From Odontesthes bonariensis (lineage: Eukaryota > Chordata > Actinopteri > Atheriniformes > Atherinopsidae), in contig NC_134526.1 of the NCBI RefSeq assembly GCF_027942865.1, positions 10,138,284 through 10,202,283 on the forward strand: a stretch of 64,000 nucleotides of DNA. The letters are read 5' to 3'. This document shows positions 19,908 to 32,600 of this stretch, piece by piece. Position 1 is the first letter of the stretch. Every line of letters starts with the position of its first letter. The notes below the pieces were generated by a model. It saw only the letters and a list, made by a program, of their open reading frames with translations, ran no database searches and had not been told where the DNA came from. The position numbers were made by a program, and so were the translations under genes.

Positions 19908-21592
19908 TACCAATCAATAAGGATTTCAGAGTGGATTTACATTGCAGAGCTTTCAATGTATCCTACAGAATTTGCCACGTTTGAGTGAAAACGGCCATCG
20001 TGTGAAAACTGCACACTTATATAATTAAGTATATATTTAGTAACTATAAAGTAATTGAGCAACACATTTCTGCAACCTAAATCAACAGACATCCCTCTGA
20101 AACATGTATATTTGCATTTATACACATTTATGACTTAAGTAGAAATGAACAAAAGGAGACAGGATAAACAATGAAGCCAATTTTAATGGGCCACTTATAG
20201 GAGCTCTTACACAATCTGCACTCACTTTTAAGTGAAGAACACATCACGTGTTTGTTTGACCCTGGTGTTGTGGTGCTAACCTGTAATCCCTCTTTCCAGT
20301 CCCACGTGCACTGGTTGTCTTGATCTGATCCACAAAACAACCGGTGTCAAATCACTGCAGATGTGGAAGTAATGTTAAAAAATAATATGAATCTCAATAA
20401 AACTAAAAACAGTTAGATTATCAATCAATAATATCTGAGAATTATTACAGTAATATATATTTCCTTCATACATTTTACATAAAGTTTACATCTAGTCACT
20501 TCATTTTGTATTTTCACGGACAGCAGTACCATGTTGCTTTTGACCTTTCACCTCTAACAGGTCAGGTCGAATGTTCCAGTTCTGACTGGCTGCGGAGCTC
20601 CACCACTTAAGGATGTGGGCCAGCTCCACCCTGGGGACCAAATCACCAATGCACGTAACATCATACACACAGCCCCCCGGGGAGGAGACAAGGAGATCCT
20701 GTGGGGAGTTTCCAGGAATGATGAAGAACTTAAACTCTAATGAACGACACTAGAGACCTCCAAAGCCTGATGGAGGTTGACGGCAGCAAATAATACATCA
20801 ATGTGACTGAACACTTCAGTAGCTGCAGATTTTTTCTATATTTTCTCTAGAGCTCCCTGGTTTGTGCTGAAATGGTCATTTGTGACTCCTACGGTGCGCT
20901 AGTAGAGCTGCTCTAATTTGTGCACTTGACATCCTCTTCATTGAAAGGAGTGGGAATTTGCACTAAGTCTAAAATGGCGGAGGAGGAGTGCCAATATGTA
21001 AGTAATAAAAGCTCAAAGACATGCCAAGGTGTCTCTGAAAAGAAAAGGCAAATTTGTGGCATAAAACGCCAATGTGAGGTAAAGCCTGCACCCACAGAGC
21101 TAGAGTACGTTGAGGAGGGGAATGTAACTAGCATTGTCCAGAGAGAGACAGGGATTTCTAAATCCTTGACCATTCCTATGCAGAAATGCAAACTAGAACT
21201 TTGTTACCACCTCTTACCCTTTTACTTTTTGCAAGAAAGAAGACAAGGAGAAGTAAACCTTCCGGCTGAACTGTAACATTATCCTCTAAATCCAGAGAAA
21301 AAACAGCATTCTCCTGGCAGCTTTCCATCCTGCTTAGAAAATTTATGACATAATTTCTAGGTTTGTCTTCTCCTTCAGCTCTTGGACCAACGAAAATCTC
21401 CTGTCAAACTTGAGTCTCACTTCTCGCACGTTGAGTCTTCCTTACCATCATCAGCTCTTTAACTGTCTCTGCAGCATCCTCCACTTCCCTTTCCTTACCA
21501 GCCTCCTGCTTTCCTTCTACACCTAATTCCTCATCTATCTGACTCTCTCTGTCTCTCTTTGGGTGGGATTCTCTGTGGGCACAGGCTGCGGG
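19908..21592. other. Region between LINE and plcl last exon; holds plcl 3' UTR and unexplained coding-like sequence
   Basis: It should contain the plcl 3' UTR (minus strand), but no convincing AATAAA was seen close to the stop. It also contains an 82-codon Met-less open frame on the minus strand (20501-20749) and a strong start context with donor on the plus strand (20972-21003). None of these match a gene I recognise. Confidence 0.5.
20501..20749 (-). pseudogene. Unidentified coding-like open frame (possible exon or gene remnant)
   Basis: 82 codons open between stops, no Met. The translation looks protein-like: SLEFKFFIIPGNSPQDLLVS, SPGGCVYDVTCIGDLVPRVE, LAHILKWWSSAASQNWNIRP, DLLE. A weak donor (GAG followed by gtgaaa) follows LLE, and a weak AG acceptor precedes the frame. 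I do not recognise the family. It could be an exon of a small gene between plcl and hcrt, a decayed transposon fragment, or chance. Base composition is richer in GC than the surroundings. Confidence 0.3.
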
Positions 21593-22057
21593 TCAGCAGG
21601 ATCCAACAGGATTGTCATTGATCATCTCTTTTTCTCTATCAGGGATGGTGTCAAGAGGTCCTACTGCCCTCTGCTGTTGGCTCTGTAACTGAAACTGTAC
21701 CTGGGGTAGGGGTGGAGGTTGAGGATAGGCCGGTGGCTTTGAAACTGTTTGGACAGGAGGGAGAGTGGCTGGCTGGGGATGTAGTTGGGTATATTGCTGG
21801 GGGTGAGGGTTCAGATAAGCCTGAGGTGCGGTCTGGGACTGAAGTTGAGTTTGGGGCTGGTACAGTGGTGGAGGTTGTAGGTGGGGCTTGGCTTGAGGCA
21901 TTTGCTGCATCTGTTGTGGCTGGTGGTAAGGATGGTGCTGAAGCTGTGGAGAAGCTGCTCCATTTTTGCTGAGGCCACAGGACTGAGCTGCACAATGGAT
22001 CTGACGCAGAGTGTCCAGTGCCTCACTCTTTGCATGCTTCAGCAGGTCTGCTTGGCC
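21593..22057 (-). CDS. plcl exon 6 (last; Pro/Gln-rich tail and stop)
   Basis: Acceptor caacgtcag; 154 codons plus stop at 21593-21595. It starts with the conserved [20 protein letters not shown] and ends the conserved part at SCGLSKNG. It then runs about 95 residues almost entirely of Pro, Gln, His, Leu and Tyr (for example [20 protein letters not shown]) before [19 protein letters not shown], which aligns with the usual PLCL ending around IPEK. Mammalian PLCL1/2, as recalled, have only about 30 residues after SCGL. Confidence 0.92.
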   Translation of the reverse strand, partial: GQADLLKHAKSEALDTLRQIHCAAQSCGLSKNGAASPQLQHHPYHQPQQMQQMPQAKPHLQPPPLYQPQTQLQSQTAPQAYLNPHPQQYTQLHPQPATLPPVQTVSKPPAYPQPPPLPQVQFQLQSQQQRAVGPLDTIPDREKEMINDNPVGSC

Positions 22058-25000
22058 CTGACGTTGGGGAAGAAAAAGCAAAACATTTGTTAATGTTTCT
22101 TATTCATGTACAATTTCTCTGAAATAAAAAAGAGCAAAGCATTGTCTATATGATCCCTTAAAGGCTGGTTTAACTCACAGTCTATCAACAATAAAAAAGT
22201 TTATCAGACTTCTTTTATAAAAAAGATCTTTTAACCACAAAACGACATCTGCCTCTCCAAATCAGGTGGAAGTGCGTATCCTTACTGCATTAACTAATAA
22301 GATACAGAAGGGGGCAGTATAAAACCACTGAACTGCTTTTGGTTGTTTGCCAGCCCTTTGTACTGCTCCTCTCAGCTGGTATACTGTGCTGTCATATGGT
22401 GATAATGTTACACTATGTTTCTGCTCTTTATTTGAACACCCCAGAGATGAATGCCTGCCATATGTGGAGGAAGCGGTCAGGGCAGGCATCTTGCATTACA
22501 GCACTGTCAAGTCAATCTGGGCCACGGTCATAGCTGCTTGCCTCCTTAAGATGGCTTTCTCTGTCATGTGGAAAAGTGGTGGAGTTTTCTCCGAAGGCAG
22601 TTATTTCTGTGTGTAAGAGGTGCATATATTATTAGAACTATCTAAACAGAGAGAAAAGGAAGGAGAAAAAGTCCTGCTTTGACAAACTCCCTCAACGTTT
22701 ACAACCTTTAAATCCTTTACTCATTTCCTCAGGCTTCTTTGTTTAGTCACAACCAACTCTCTTTCACTGTGTCCACTCCAACATGTGCTTACGGGAAAGA
22801 TGAGAGCAGTTGCCGTTTAATCCGTAAATCTGCATATTTTACCTCCTTCTCACAGTCTCATTAAGCTTCAGTCTATCAGACCTGCTGTGACAGCTCGCTG
22901 TCATCCTTGTGAAGTGGCACAAGCTGACCTGTTGTGCACCAGACAGAAGTGTAAACGGTGAAAGGGATAACGTTTTTAGTGCCGCACAGCAGTCTGACAT
23001 ATTGCAGGAAGAGTAAAGGTGCTGCTCTGCACGCAGCAGCCAATGTTCTACTCCCAAGTGATGTTAATATGCTGCAAGTGGCTTTTTACCCATGCCAATC
23101 CAGCACAAAAACCAAGAGCATGAATAAGTCATATGTTTGAAAAAAAAAGATGAAATTACATAAGTCATGACTCACCAGGCATTAAATAAGACAGTGCAAA
23201 GCTTGTCCTGTGCTACAACAGCCAAACCACGATGGCACTTCTAGTTGGATGCATTCACTCCTACGGCTGGCCGAAAGCTATCTGCTGGGGGCTAAGCCAA
23301 AGCAAGGGCAACAGCTTAATCCCACCACTACGTGCTATTTGAATTCTAGCCCAGTGTCCTTGTTTATCAGCCAATTTCTCTGAAGTAACCAGAATTCACT
23401 GTGTTATTATTTAAAGGTCGTACTGTAGACCTTTACAGTGAATTACAAGTGACAAGGCAAAAGTGTGGGCAAGATGCATCTATTATGCGCTGCCTGTAGA
23501 GTGAAGCAGGACAATATGTGATAAAAATGACACAAAATGGGGTTAAAGTTGTGACGAATAGCAGAAATCTGAACTATCTAAGCAGGAGGTTGAGTAATTA
23601 TGTAATAATAAGCTTTAGACTAAATTTATTTGCAGGGGAAATTCCAAAAATGAGTGACTTTGGGACAACAAGATGCATAATTTTTTAACGTTTCTGTCCT
23701 TTTAAAAAGAACTTCAAAATGCTTGACATGTTCTTCAAAAATCTCTTTTTCTGTCTCTGGTTTTCTTTTTGACAGAGAGGTACAATGAGTGACAGAAATG
23801 TGCAAAAACCATCATTCACCATGACAGCTCTGATCTTACTGTCACTGTCAACGTACAGTTGGAGTGGGAGTTAGGGAGACAGAGAGAGAACGTGACTCCT
23901 CCAATTCCCTCTTCTCAACCCCCCCCCCCCTTATCCCTGCCTCTACCAGCGAGCGCTTCCTGGCCTGCTGAGAGTCTGGAGAGGTTGACAGGTGAAATAA
24001 CTGGGAATAACTGCCAGGCCTGGCAAACGCTCACTCTCACCAAATGTTCAGTATGAGACAGATTACACATGAAGAATGGGAGGAGGAAGAGGAGGAGTTC
24101 TATGCATGCCAAGAAGCACTTCTGTTGAGAGGATGGCTCATTGAAGAAAAAAGAGGATGAGGAAATGCCGAAAGAGGGAAGTGTGTGTTTTGAAAGACAA
24201 GACGGTGAAGAGAGGAATTGGGAGGGAGTGATGACTGTAAAGGGAAAAGGGGTGAAAGGGGTTGGTTTGGGTGTCCATCTGTTAAGTACTACTTCAGAAC
24301 ATCACAATTTTAGAAAATCAAGTGACCAAAAAAGAAACATGAGTACTTGCTTTCTTTTTCAGTTTGGTCTGACTAAACATGCAAGACTGTCGTTTCTCAG
24401 TATCCTGTTTTTCCTTACACGTTCAGATGATTGTATCTGAGTCACCTTCGGTTACTGCCAAGCGCATGCTCAAAACATACAGCCATAGGTTTTGCCTTCC
24501 AGGCAACATACAGGTTGTCCTAGCTTTGCGGTGAAGGTCATTGGGGCTGTTGGCAGCCTAAAGGGACACCTGCAGACTCTACCAATGTCTGAAAAAAGGC
24601 CAAGCCAGCTTTACTTCATTTGCAGTTACTATGCCTCTTAAAAAAAAAACAGTGTGGCAAAATAAAGATTTTTATATCTCATAACAAAGGCTCAAGCACA
24701 CAGGAAACTGAAAATAAAAGTGTAGTTCTTGTACAAATCTTCGAAGCTTGCCACTTCTCATAAAAGTAAACCTTTAATTGTAGTAAAATTTGGATGCAGC
24801 CCTGATGTTCTTTGATTTTTGTTTGGTGAAACAGACATGAAATGGGTGAAAATCAAACAATCTAACATCCTGACACTCAAGGAAAAAGCTAAACCGAGGA
24901 AGCTTCTTTGGTAAGTAGTTAATGATTTCAAGGTGATGACATGAGATAACATTATCTTGTCTTCTCCATCCATTTTTAGCAAAGTCCCACATGTATCACC

Positions 25001-26644
25001 AGTTTTCAAAGAGGCAATAAGATGAGAGCACTGGGCAGCCTTATCTCTTGTGTCATGGGGCAGGAAGAGACAAGAAAGCTTTTTGCTGAGCATCATCTTT
25101 AAGGCATAGCTATGGGACCTTGCGCCTACTTACTGTGTGTACTTGTGTGTCTGCCAACAAGTGTGAACAATCCTATCCATTCTTGTCAAGATAGCAACAT
25201 GAGCCAAGACATATAAAAAAGCCTGGAGCAACACCAATTACCTAAGAGTTTTAGGGATTAGAGAAGTGAGAAATACAATAAGCCCAGGAAGTGTTCTTAA
25301 AATGTCATGTTATTCAATCTCAGCAACACTGTCCATGTCAATCAGCCTTATTATCTGAATCCAAATAAATTGGGGGTCCACGCAGTTATGTGGTTTTAAT
25401 TATGCTGGAAACCATGTTATGACTGAGGTTCACTCACTTTAAGTACAGTGATGTTCCAAGCGTAGCTCTCCAATGCTTTTTGAAGTTTGCGGCCCTTTAG
25501 ACCCTCCTTTGCTCCAATGCGATGCAGATCCTCATGGAAGTCCAGGCCTGGATGCAGACACAGACAAACATATATCACTGAAGCCAAAAAACAGAACTGC
25601 AGCATCAAAATGTCATGTTAGAATGTCATAGTCAACCTTGAAGTAAAATATTTGTAAAAAACAAAAACAAAACAACAACATTTCACCAATTCATAAGAAT
25701 ATTTTTATATGAATTTAAGAATAACTACATTAGTCTTCTCAAGAGGTTTGACTTCTTCAAATAAAGCAAGTTTAATGCAGGAGGTAGATATCTCTGCCAA
25801 GAACCAAAGGGCATCCTCTAGATTTGTTACCTAATACTATATGACCATCCAGACATGATAAAACACCTAGGCACAGTAGAAAAAGATGAAAATATAATTA
25901 ATTAATTCCACAATAACAATAATATAGTAATCACTGATGAAATGGCAAAAAAGTCTATAATATGACAATGTTAATTTTGCTAATGTTTGATGAACAACAT
26001 CTATAGCAACATTGCGTAACATAATCTAAGGCAGTATTTTTTGGGTGCAGGGTAACCTCTAGTTAATTTATCATTAGGTCAGGCTTCATTTAGCTCATGC
26101 AGACCAGTACTTATCCTCAGTGGCTTTAAGAACAAACTCCCCCTAAACCTGTAAGTCTCAGCCTGCTTGTCAGTCTGTCACTGACAAATCACCTTATGTC
26201 ACCCCAGCTTTGATTTACAACACAGACATTGATGAATCACAGAATGCTATAACTCACAAAAAGGCCTTCACCTCAAGTCATTCATTCATTCAGCACTATT
26301 TTATAATTAGTAGTGTACAACTACTGCACCTCGACTGCTGTCAGGAGAAGTCCTCTATCAAATGGATTTTCTTAGAGAGCAGATTAGCTCAGACCAGAGG
26401 CAAGCTTTCCTAATTTTTTTGTTTTTTTCTACAACAACTCAAGACTCTTCCTAAAGTATATTTTTCCAAAGCAAGGGATGAAATTACAAAAAAAATTAAT
26501 GCAAAATTAAAACACTATATTTGTGTATAATATTTAATGCACCACTTAAAATTTCCACAATGAATGCATGTTGTGCTTTGCCATTTAACTGCTGTCTCCC
26601 ACAGCACACACGGTAGAGTGCATCCTCGATGCATGCAAAAACAT

Positions 26645-26690
<46 letters not shown>

Positions 26691-29600
26691 ATAATACAAA
26701 TAAAATCGCTGCTCTTTAGTACAATTGAGACTCAACCATGCAAAAAAGACACAGGATCCCTTGTTCTCCTTAATTTGTTAAATGCTAATGATGTATAACC
26801 ACATCTGAATAACCGTTTCAGAGCATGAAAGTTTCATTAACAGGGATTAGGACTGATTTGATCATATAATCTGTTGTAGTTAATGGGCTTCTGCTGGGGA
26901 GAGCTGAGCCAAGAAAGTTTGCAATCACAGGACATGGCAGGCAGGGAGCCGAATGAGAGATTAAGTTAGCTGGAGGCAGTTCATAGCAATTCAGCCTGTT
27001 CAAGCATTTCATTTGGCTAATATTAAGCTTTACCTTTCCCTTGACAGTAACACAGTTGCTGTTCCTTGCTGTCACTTTAACTCTGTGAAACTTGAGCTAA
27101 TAAAAAAAATGTAGCCCTGTGGCACAATCTGTAGAGACAGGGTCATATGTTTTGCCTCTCTAGTGGAAACAAAGACAAAGAGGTGCTCAGATACAAGGAC
27201 TTAAAGGAACAACATATCTTCTCTAAGTAGCCACACAAGTGCAGACAAAAAACACACACCCTGAAGTAAAGGCTGAGAGTAACCGTAAAGCTAAGACATG
27301 ATTTTTGCCTTTGTAATTATAGATGGAGCAACCTTGTGCTCAGAATTCAAATGCCCAGACAAAAATCAGCTATGGGCTTCAGGCAGCGAAAGGGAAAGGT
27401 AGTAAACAATGAAATCAAACAGAATCTCTAAACAGGATCCGACGAAAAGAAATGGTGGCAACAAAGAAAGGACAGGTGGTGAGAGGGATATAAACAACAG
27501 TTAGATCAATGCTTTCTTCATTTATCACAATTCATACACACTCCTGAGCCCAAGCAGAGTGTCATTATTTCAATTGCAGAAAAGGATTAACCAGCTTCTG
27601 AAAAATAACAAGACAAATTGAAGGAACTGTCTTAATCCTTTGGATTTTCATGATTATAGAATTGCCTAAAATCAAATCAACACAGCAAGAGTAGTTTGCA
27701 TGAAAAGAGACTTCCCGAAAGCCTAACAAGCACTGCTTGTTAGAACATACTCCTGTTTCAGGACCTGTTTCAACATTGTCAGGATCCTGGCTTATCTTCA
27801 AGAAACCTCATCGCCAAAGTATGAAATGCACAGAGATGCTTAGAAAAATACCAGGATGTTAAAAGAGGCTCTGACTGTTGAGCTTATTTTTAGCTCTGTG
27901 TGTTCTATTACTTGACTTCACAGGTATTTATGTCTGGTGAAAACCAGGGACCTGTACTACAAAGTAGGATTAGTGGCTTAGCAAGGAAACCTCCGGTTCA
28001 ACTCCGGGTTTTAAGGGACACACTGCCGCACTGTGACACACTGCCGATGGGGGAAACCTGACCTGCTCCTGGGCAGGTTAAGTTCAATGTAAGAGATCAA
28101 CGTGTGCAAAAATACTGCAACCCAACAAACAGTTCCCTTAGAAAATGATCAAATCTAAAAAGAAGACATCAGTTTGTGGACACCACAGTGTCTCCCTCAA
28201 AATTAAAGTGATTACAGTTTATTTCTACTGGCTTTTGAAGATTTGTAACTGATGTTAATACTTTCTTTATTTAAATCATCACTGTATACTGTACTGTTGA
28301 TGCCTGTTGATAAGTACATGAATACACCTGCAGCACATTCATTTAACAAAGTACACAATCATAAATTGTCAGATCCACTCATGCTTTAAAGATGTGGTGG
28401 TAATATTAATAAGCTTTACACATTTACATTTTTTTTTTTTACCAGCGTTGCTTCCTGCCGCTGGAGCAGCTGTGTTGCTTTCAGCCTGATATGAATATTA
28501 AAATTCTCATATTAGTTTAGGATTAAGATGTGCTCATTTAGTTTAGAAGTATGCAACTGATCCTTGATTGTAATTGGTCATCTGATGCCGACTCAACCTG
28601 TTTTACATGAACTCAAACATATCCCAAGTTTGAAATTCTTAGCTGACAAATGACTGAGTTGATAGCTTTGTGTGATCGAAAGATAGTATCTTTCATTTGA
28701 GGTTATTCGTTCAGCAGTCACGTTATAATGCTATTAAATCAAGCTGCAAAACATTGTGCTCTTAAAAATTAAGTGATGTGTAGTTTGTGATAGAATTAAC
28801 AGCAAAATATTGATCCGTTATCTCATATGAAAGCACTACTGCCCACGACTGCATCACATCTAAATACAATTTCTAAGAAAAGCTACTTAAATAAACCTTA
28901 ATTTAAAAAGAACCCTTGCAGGAGCCAGTAAATAAGAGACCACTTAAGAGAGTTGGGTCCACCAGACTCCGATTTGATATCTGTGCAGACACATAAAGCA
29001 GAGCACACAGTGTACACAAAAAAACACACACAGTGGTAGCATCTGGAGGTGCCAGAGTGTGCATCCCAGCTGATTTCCTGATCTCCCATTGTCCATGCGT
29101 GTGATTGTGAGCCACCGATAGTGCCCAAGGGGAATCATCTAGCACCTCTCCATCCTCATCAACACATAAGCTTAAAATTAAACTGATTAGCTGCAACAAT
29201 GACTGTGCACAAAGTGAAGACAGGAAGAGAAGAAGAGGTGCGATAAGGCAGTAAGAACCATAAAAACCCCACACTGTCCAATATCGTTTAGACTTTTAAA
29301 AAAGGAGGTAAGAGTTTGACACGGGTTCCTCGTGTTAGATCACTTCCATCATTGTGATTATGGCTTTGCCACAACATCATTTAGCTGATGAGAAGAGCAC
29401 ACTTTTAATGCCTGGGGCCAAAGTGTCAGGTCCAATCACAGGCTTCAAATTAAGCTTAGAGGAAGCAGACAAAGCCACAGATCCAACCCCATCCCATGTT
29501 CTCTCTGACACACTGACAGCCAGTCCTCTATTAGCACCTTTTTTCTACTTCTCACACAGCAATTACACCAAAATTATACCTTTGACAAAACCTTCAATTC

Positions 29601-32600
29601 TATGCAAATCCACCCTCTCTATTTTTGTAATGCTCTCTAGGATTCTCTCTCTGAGTTCAAGCTGTTACTATGGTTGTTGTCAGTCTGTACATATAGTTTA
29701 TGACTTCTATAGGTTGTATTCAGTTCTTGTCAATCTATCACAAGAAGTTCCCAGGCATCAAAAGATGCTGATGAGTTGAAGTTCTCTAGCAGATCAGCAT
29801 TTTTTAAAACTAGAACACAATTGATTTACATTTCCCTCTGAGGCTAAATTTAATGCAATTATATATTCATTTCAGGAGGCAACGAGACAAGAGGCAGATG
29901 GAGAAGACAAAGAGCATGCTGAGTGGAGAAGCGGGTGAGAAGGGTCTCTGTTAATATCGATGAGTAATTAGTTTATAAATACTTGCTGATTATTATAGCA
30001 GAACCAAAAATGTTGACGTAGGAAGCAGACACGAGCATTAGAATATCTCCATCACATGTTTTTCCTGTGTTGAAATCCTTTAATTGTATTTCAGGCAATA
30101 TGAGAACCGATAAACACTGATATTTGATTCAGTCCTGATAAATAGAGAACATTTATTAATGTACACAGAGCGATCGTACATAAGTAAGATGCACAGCAGT
30201 TTTATTGCAATTTTTGAGGATAGAAGAAATACTGCTATTAGATTCAATGTGTTCTGCACTGATAAGCAATCTTATCTCTATTTTAGTTTAGGACAGCAAG
30301 GTTAGATTTCATTAAATTTTTAGATTTGCTATTTCCCAATTTTGATTAAAGGCAATGGGATGTATAACATAGCTTTTTTATACATAAAGGAAAAGTAACT
30401 GGATTTTGGGAAAGAGTTTTAGGTCATCTGTTTTCTGTCAGCTTGCTGTAATGCCACATTATGTCAGAGAAGTCAGTTTCAGTGCTAACGGTAGGGGAGC
30501 ATGAGTGGGTGATGTTTGGCATGCCACTGAGGCCCCTCTGTCGCCGTAATCCTTTTGTTCTATTGTATCATTCTCCTTACTTATGTAAAACATCCTTGTA
30601 GCTCCAAATGTACGAACTTCCACTTGAATTACAAGGATTATGTTCATACTCCAGGGGGAAAGGCTTCAGTTTTTTTACTCATATCACAATTGTGTTCATT
30701 TGTTTCAGATGAGCATGCTTACAAATACAAAGCATAGTTTATTATCTCATGGTCGCGCATAGAAGTATTTCACCTGATGGCAGCAGTAAGCTAAACATCA
30801 GCCTCAGGTACCCAGCCACAGACACAGCTGCACATGTGGCAGTGAGGGGTTTCAGCTCTGCTTAACTCTGCAGCAATCGCCTTTGAAGATGCTTCCAGCT
30901 CTGCGCTTGGAAACCTTGAAGCCAAGGGACAGCACTGTGATTGAAGCCCTAGTGATCAATCTACATCCCTGGTAATTGCACAGCATGAATATCAGGTTGG
31001 CTTGTTACGCTGTAGGGAGTGAGGCATATGCCTTTGTGTGACACCAGGGAGTAAAGCTGGGCATAGGAGCCTTGAAATGGTTTTCTCACAACAGGATATT
31101 GGGTGGGAATGTGCTAGTGAGCAAGACCCAGTTATCAAACATGAAACACACAACACCAGATGTGCACAAAATATATTATCCATTGTTTACACCTGCTATA
31201 ATAAGGTTATAATTGGCCTAAATCTGATGGTTTCCCAATTCTTTCACTTACATCTTCGGTTGCCTGTAGCACCAGAATGTTAGATAAAAACGTACAAAAT
31301 GAAGATGTCAGTATTCAAACTATGAAGTCTTATTTGAGGATCCGCACAACCGCACAGTAGTGGAGGATGGCAAATAAGGAATAATTAATACTGAATGTAA
31401 AAGAGGCTGGAGAGGACAAGCCACAGGATTTCTTGATTTGAAGCCATTTCTCTACTAATGATCTTATCATGGTTAATTTTATCCTCTCTCCTAAAAGGCT
31501 AGAACTCTTACATTTAGCACATTTTTTTTTTTAAACACTGTACTGATCTTTAATTGTATCCTTCTCTCTGGCCCGCCCCCCCGCCCCACTACACATACAC
31601 GCACAGTCCACACTGTCAAACCTTTTCATTTCTCTCCTCCTCTCGGAGGATGTTTACGCTCTCTGTCCCCTTTCCCCTGCAGCCCTTTGTCTGTGTGGCT
31701 TGCTGATTGTTTTCACCTGCCCACTGCCCATAACTACTCTGCGCTGACTCACTGATGATGGCCTGTTCTATCGACAGCAGCCACTGCTTATGATGTTGAT
31801 GGAGATGCTGTGGGTGTAGATACACCATACTCATTTTGTCAGACAGAAGAACACAACAAAGAATGTTTTAAAGGCAGCAAAAGCAGATTTGTCCGTGCGA
31901 TTAATTTTGGATCTTAAAAAAGGAGAGTGGAAAGCATTCACCCTCGAAACAAAATGTTGACTGCTTTCTTATGATCTTATTTTTCTAAAGTTAAAGAAAT
32001 ATGTAAGTGAGGAGACTCTAATCTTGTCTGATACATATCCTGTCCTTGAATTGTGAATCACTCTCCTCGCTGTAGCAGAGAGATCTACCTTCTTCAATGC
32101 ATTACAATGTGAGACTTTGAAAAGAAAACAACATAGCTTCAGCAGTACAAACAGTATAGCATACAGTTATGATTAACAGGACTTGTGCATCCTGTAATGC
32201 AGCATACCTGCACGTTGTGCTTGTGTGAGCTTGGAGTAGACAACATCAGCCGACTCAATCAGTATTTTGCTGGTTTGGATCATCTAAAAGACAAAAATGA
32301 CAAAAATGAATTTACTGTCATACCAGGGTTTCCTTAAAGTCAAGTCAAGGCCCAGGCAAACAAAACAGACGCTCCTTGTATGGTATACACAGAGATAAGA
32401 ATCAAACGGTGGGTTTAGCTCTTCGTTTCTGTGTTTACGGCCACGATAACGGTTCAGTATTAGTTCAATTAAGGCAATACTTTTGCCATATAAACACTTT
32501 TATCTGATTATATTTATTGTGGTAAGATGATATTCAGAGGAAGCCGACAATTTAAAATAAATTTGGTGTGCACAAAAAACAGTTTGTAGATTTCCTTTGT

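Larger units (their letters stand above)
25548..32207 (-). other. plcl intron 4
   Basis: 6.7 kb. Contains a (CA)n microsatellite (26646-26688) and a likely dispersed-repeat fragment around 27950-28110. No gene recognised; the open frame at 29354-29779 (plus) has low-complexity, non-protein-like composition. Confidence 0.6.

Noticed and set aside
29354..29779. 141-codon plus-strand open frame in plcl intron 4
   Set aside because: Composition is like translated non-coding DNA, with no domain, no splice structure and no similarity I recognise.
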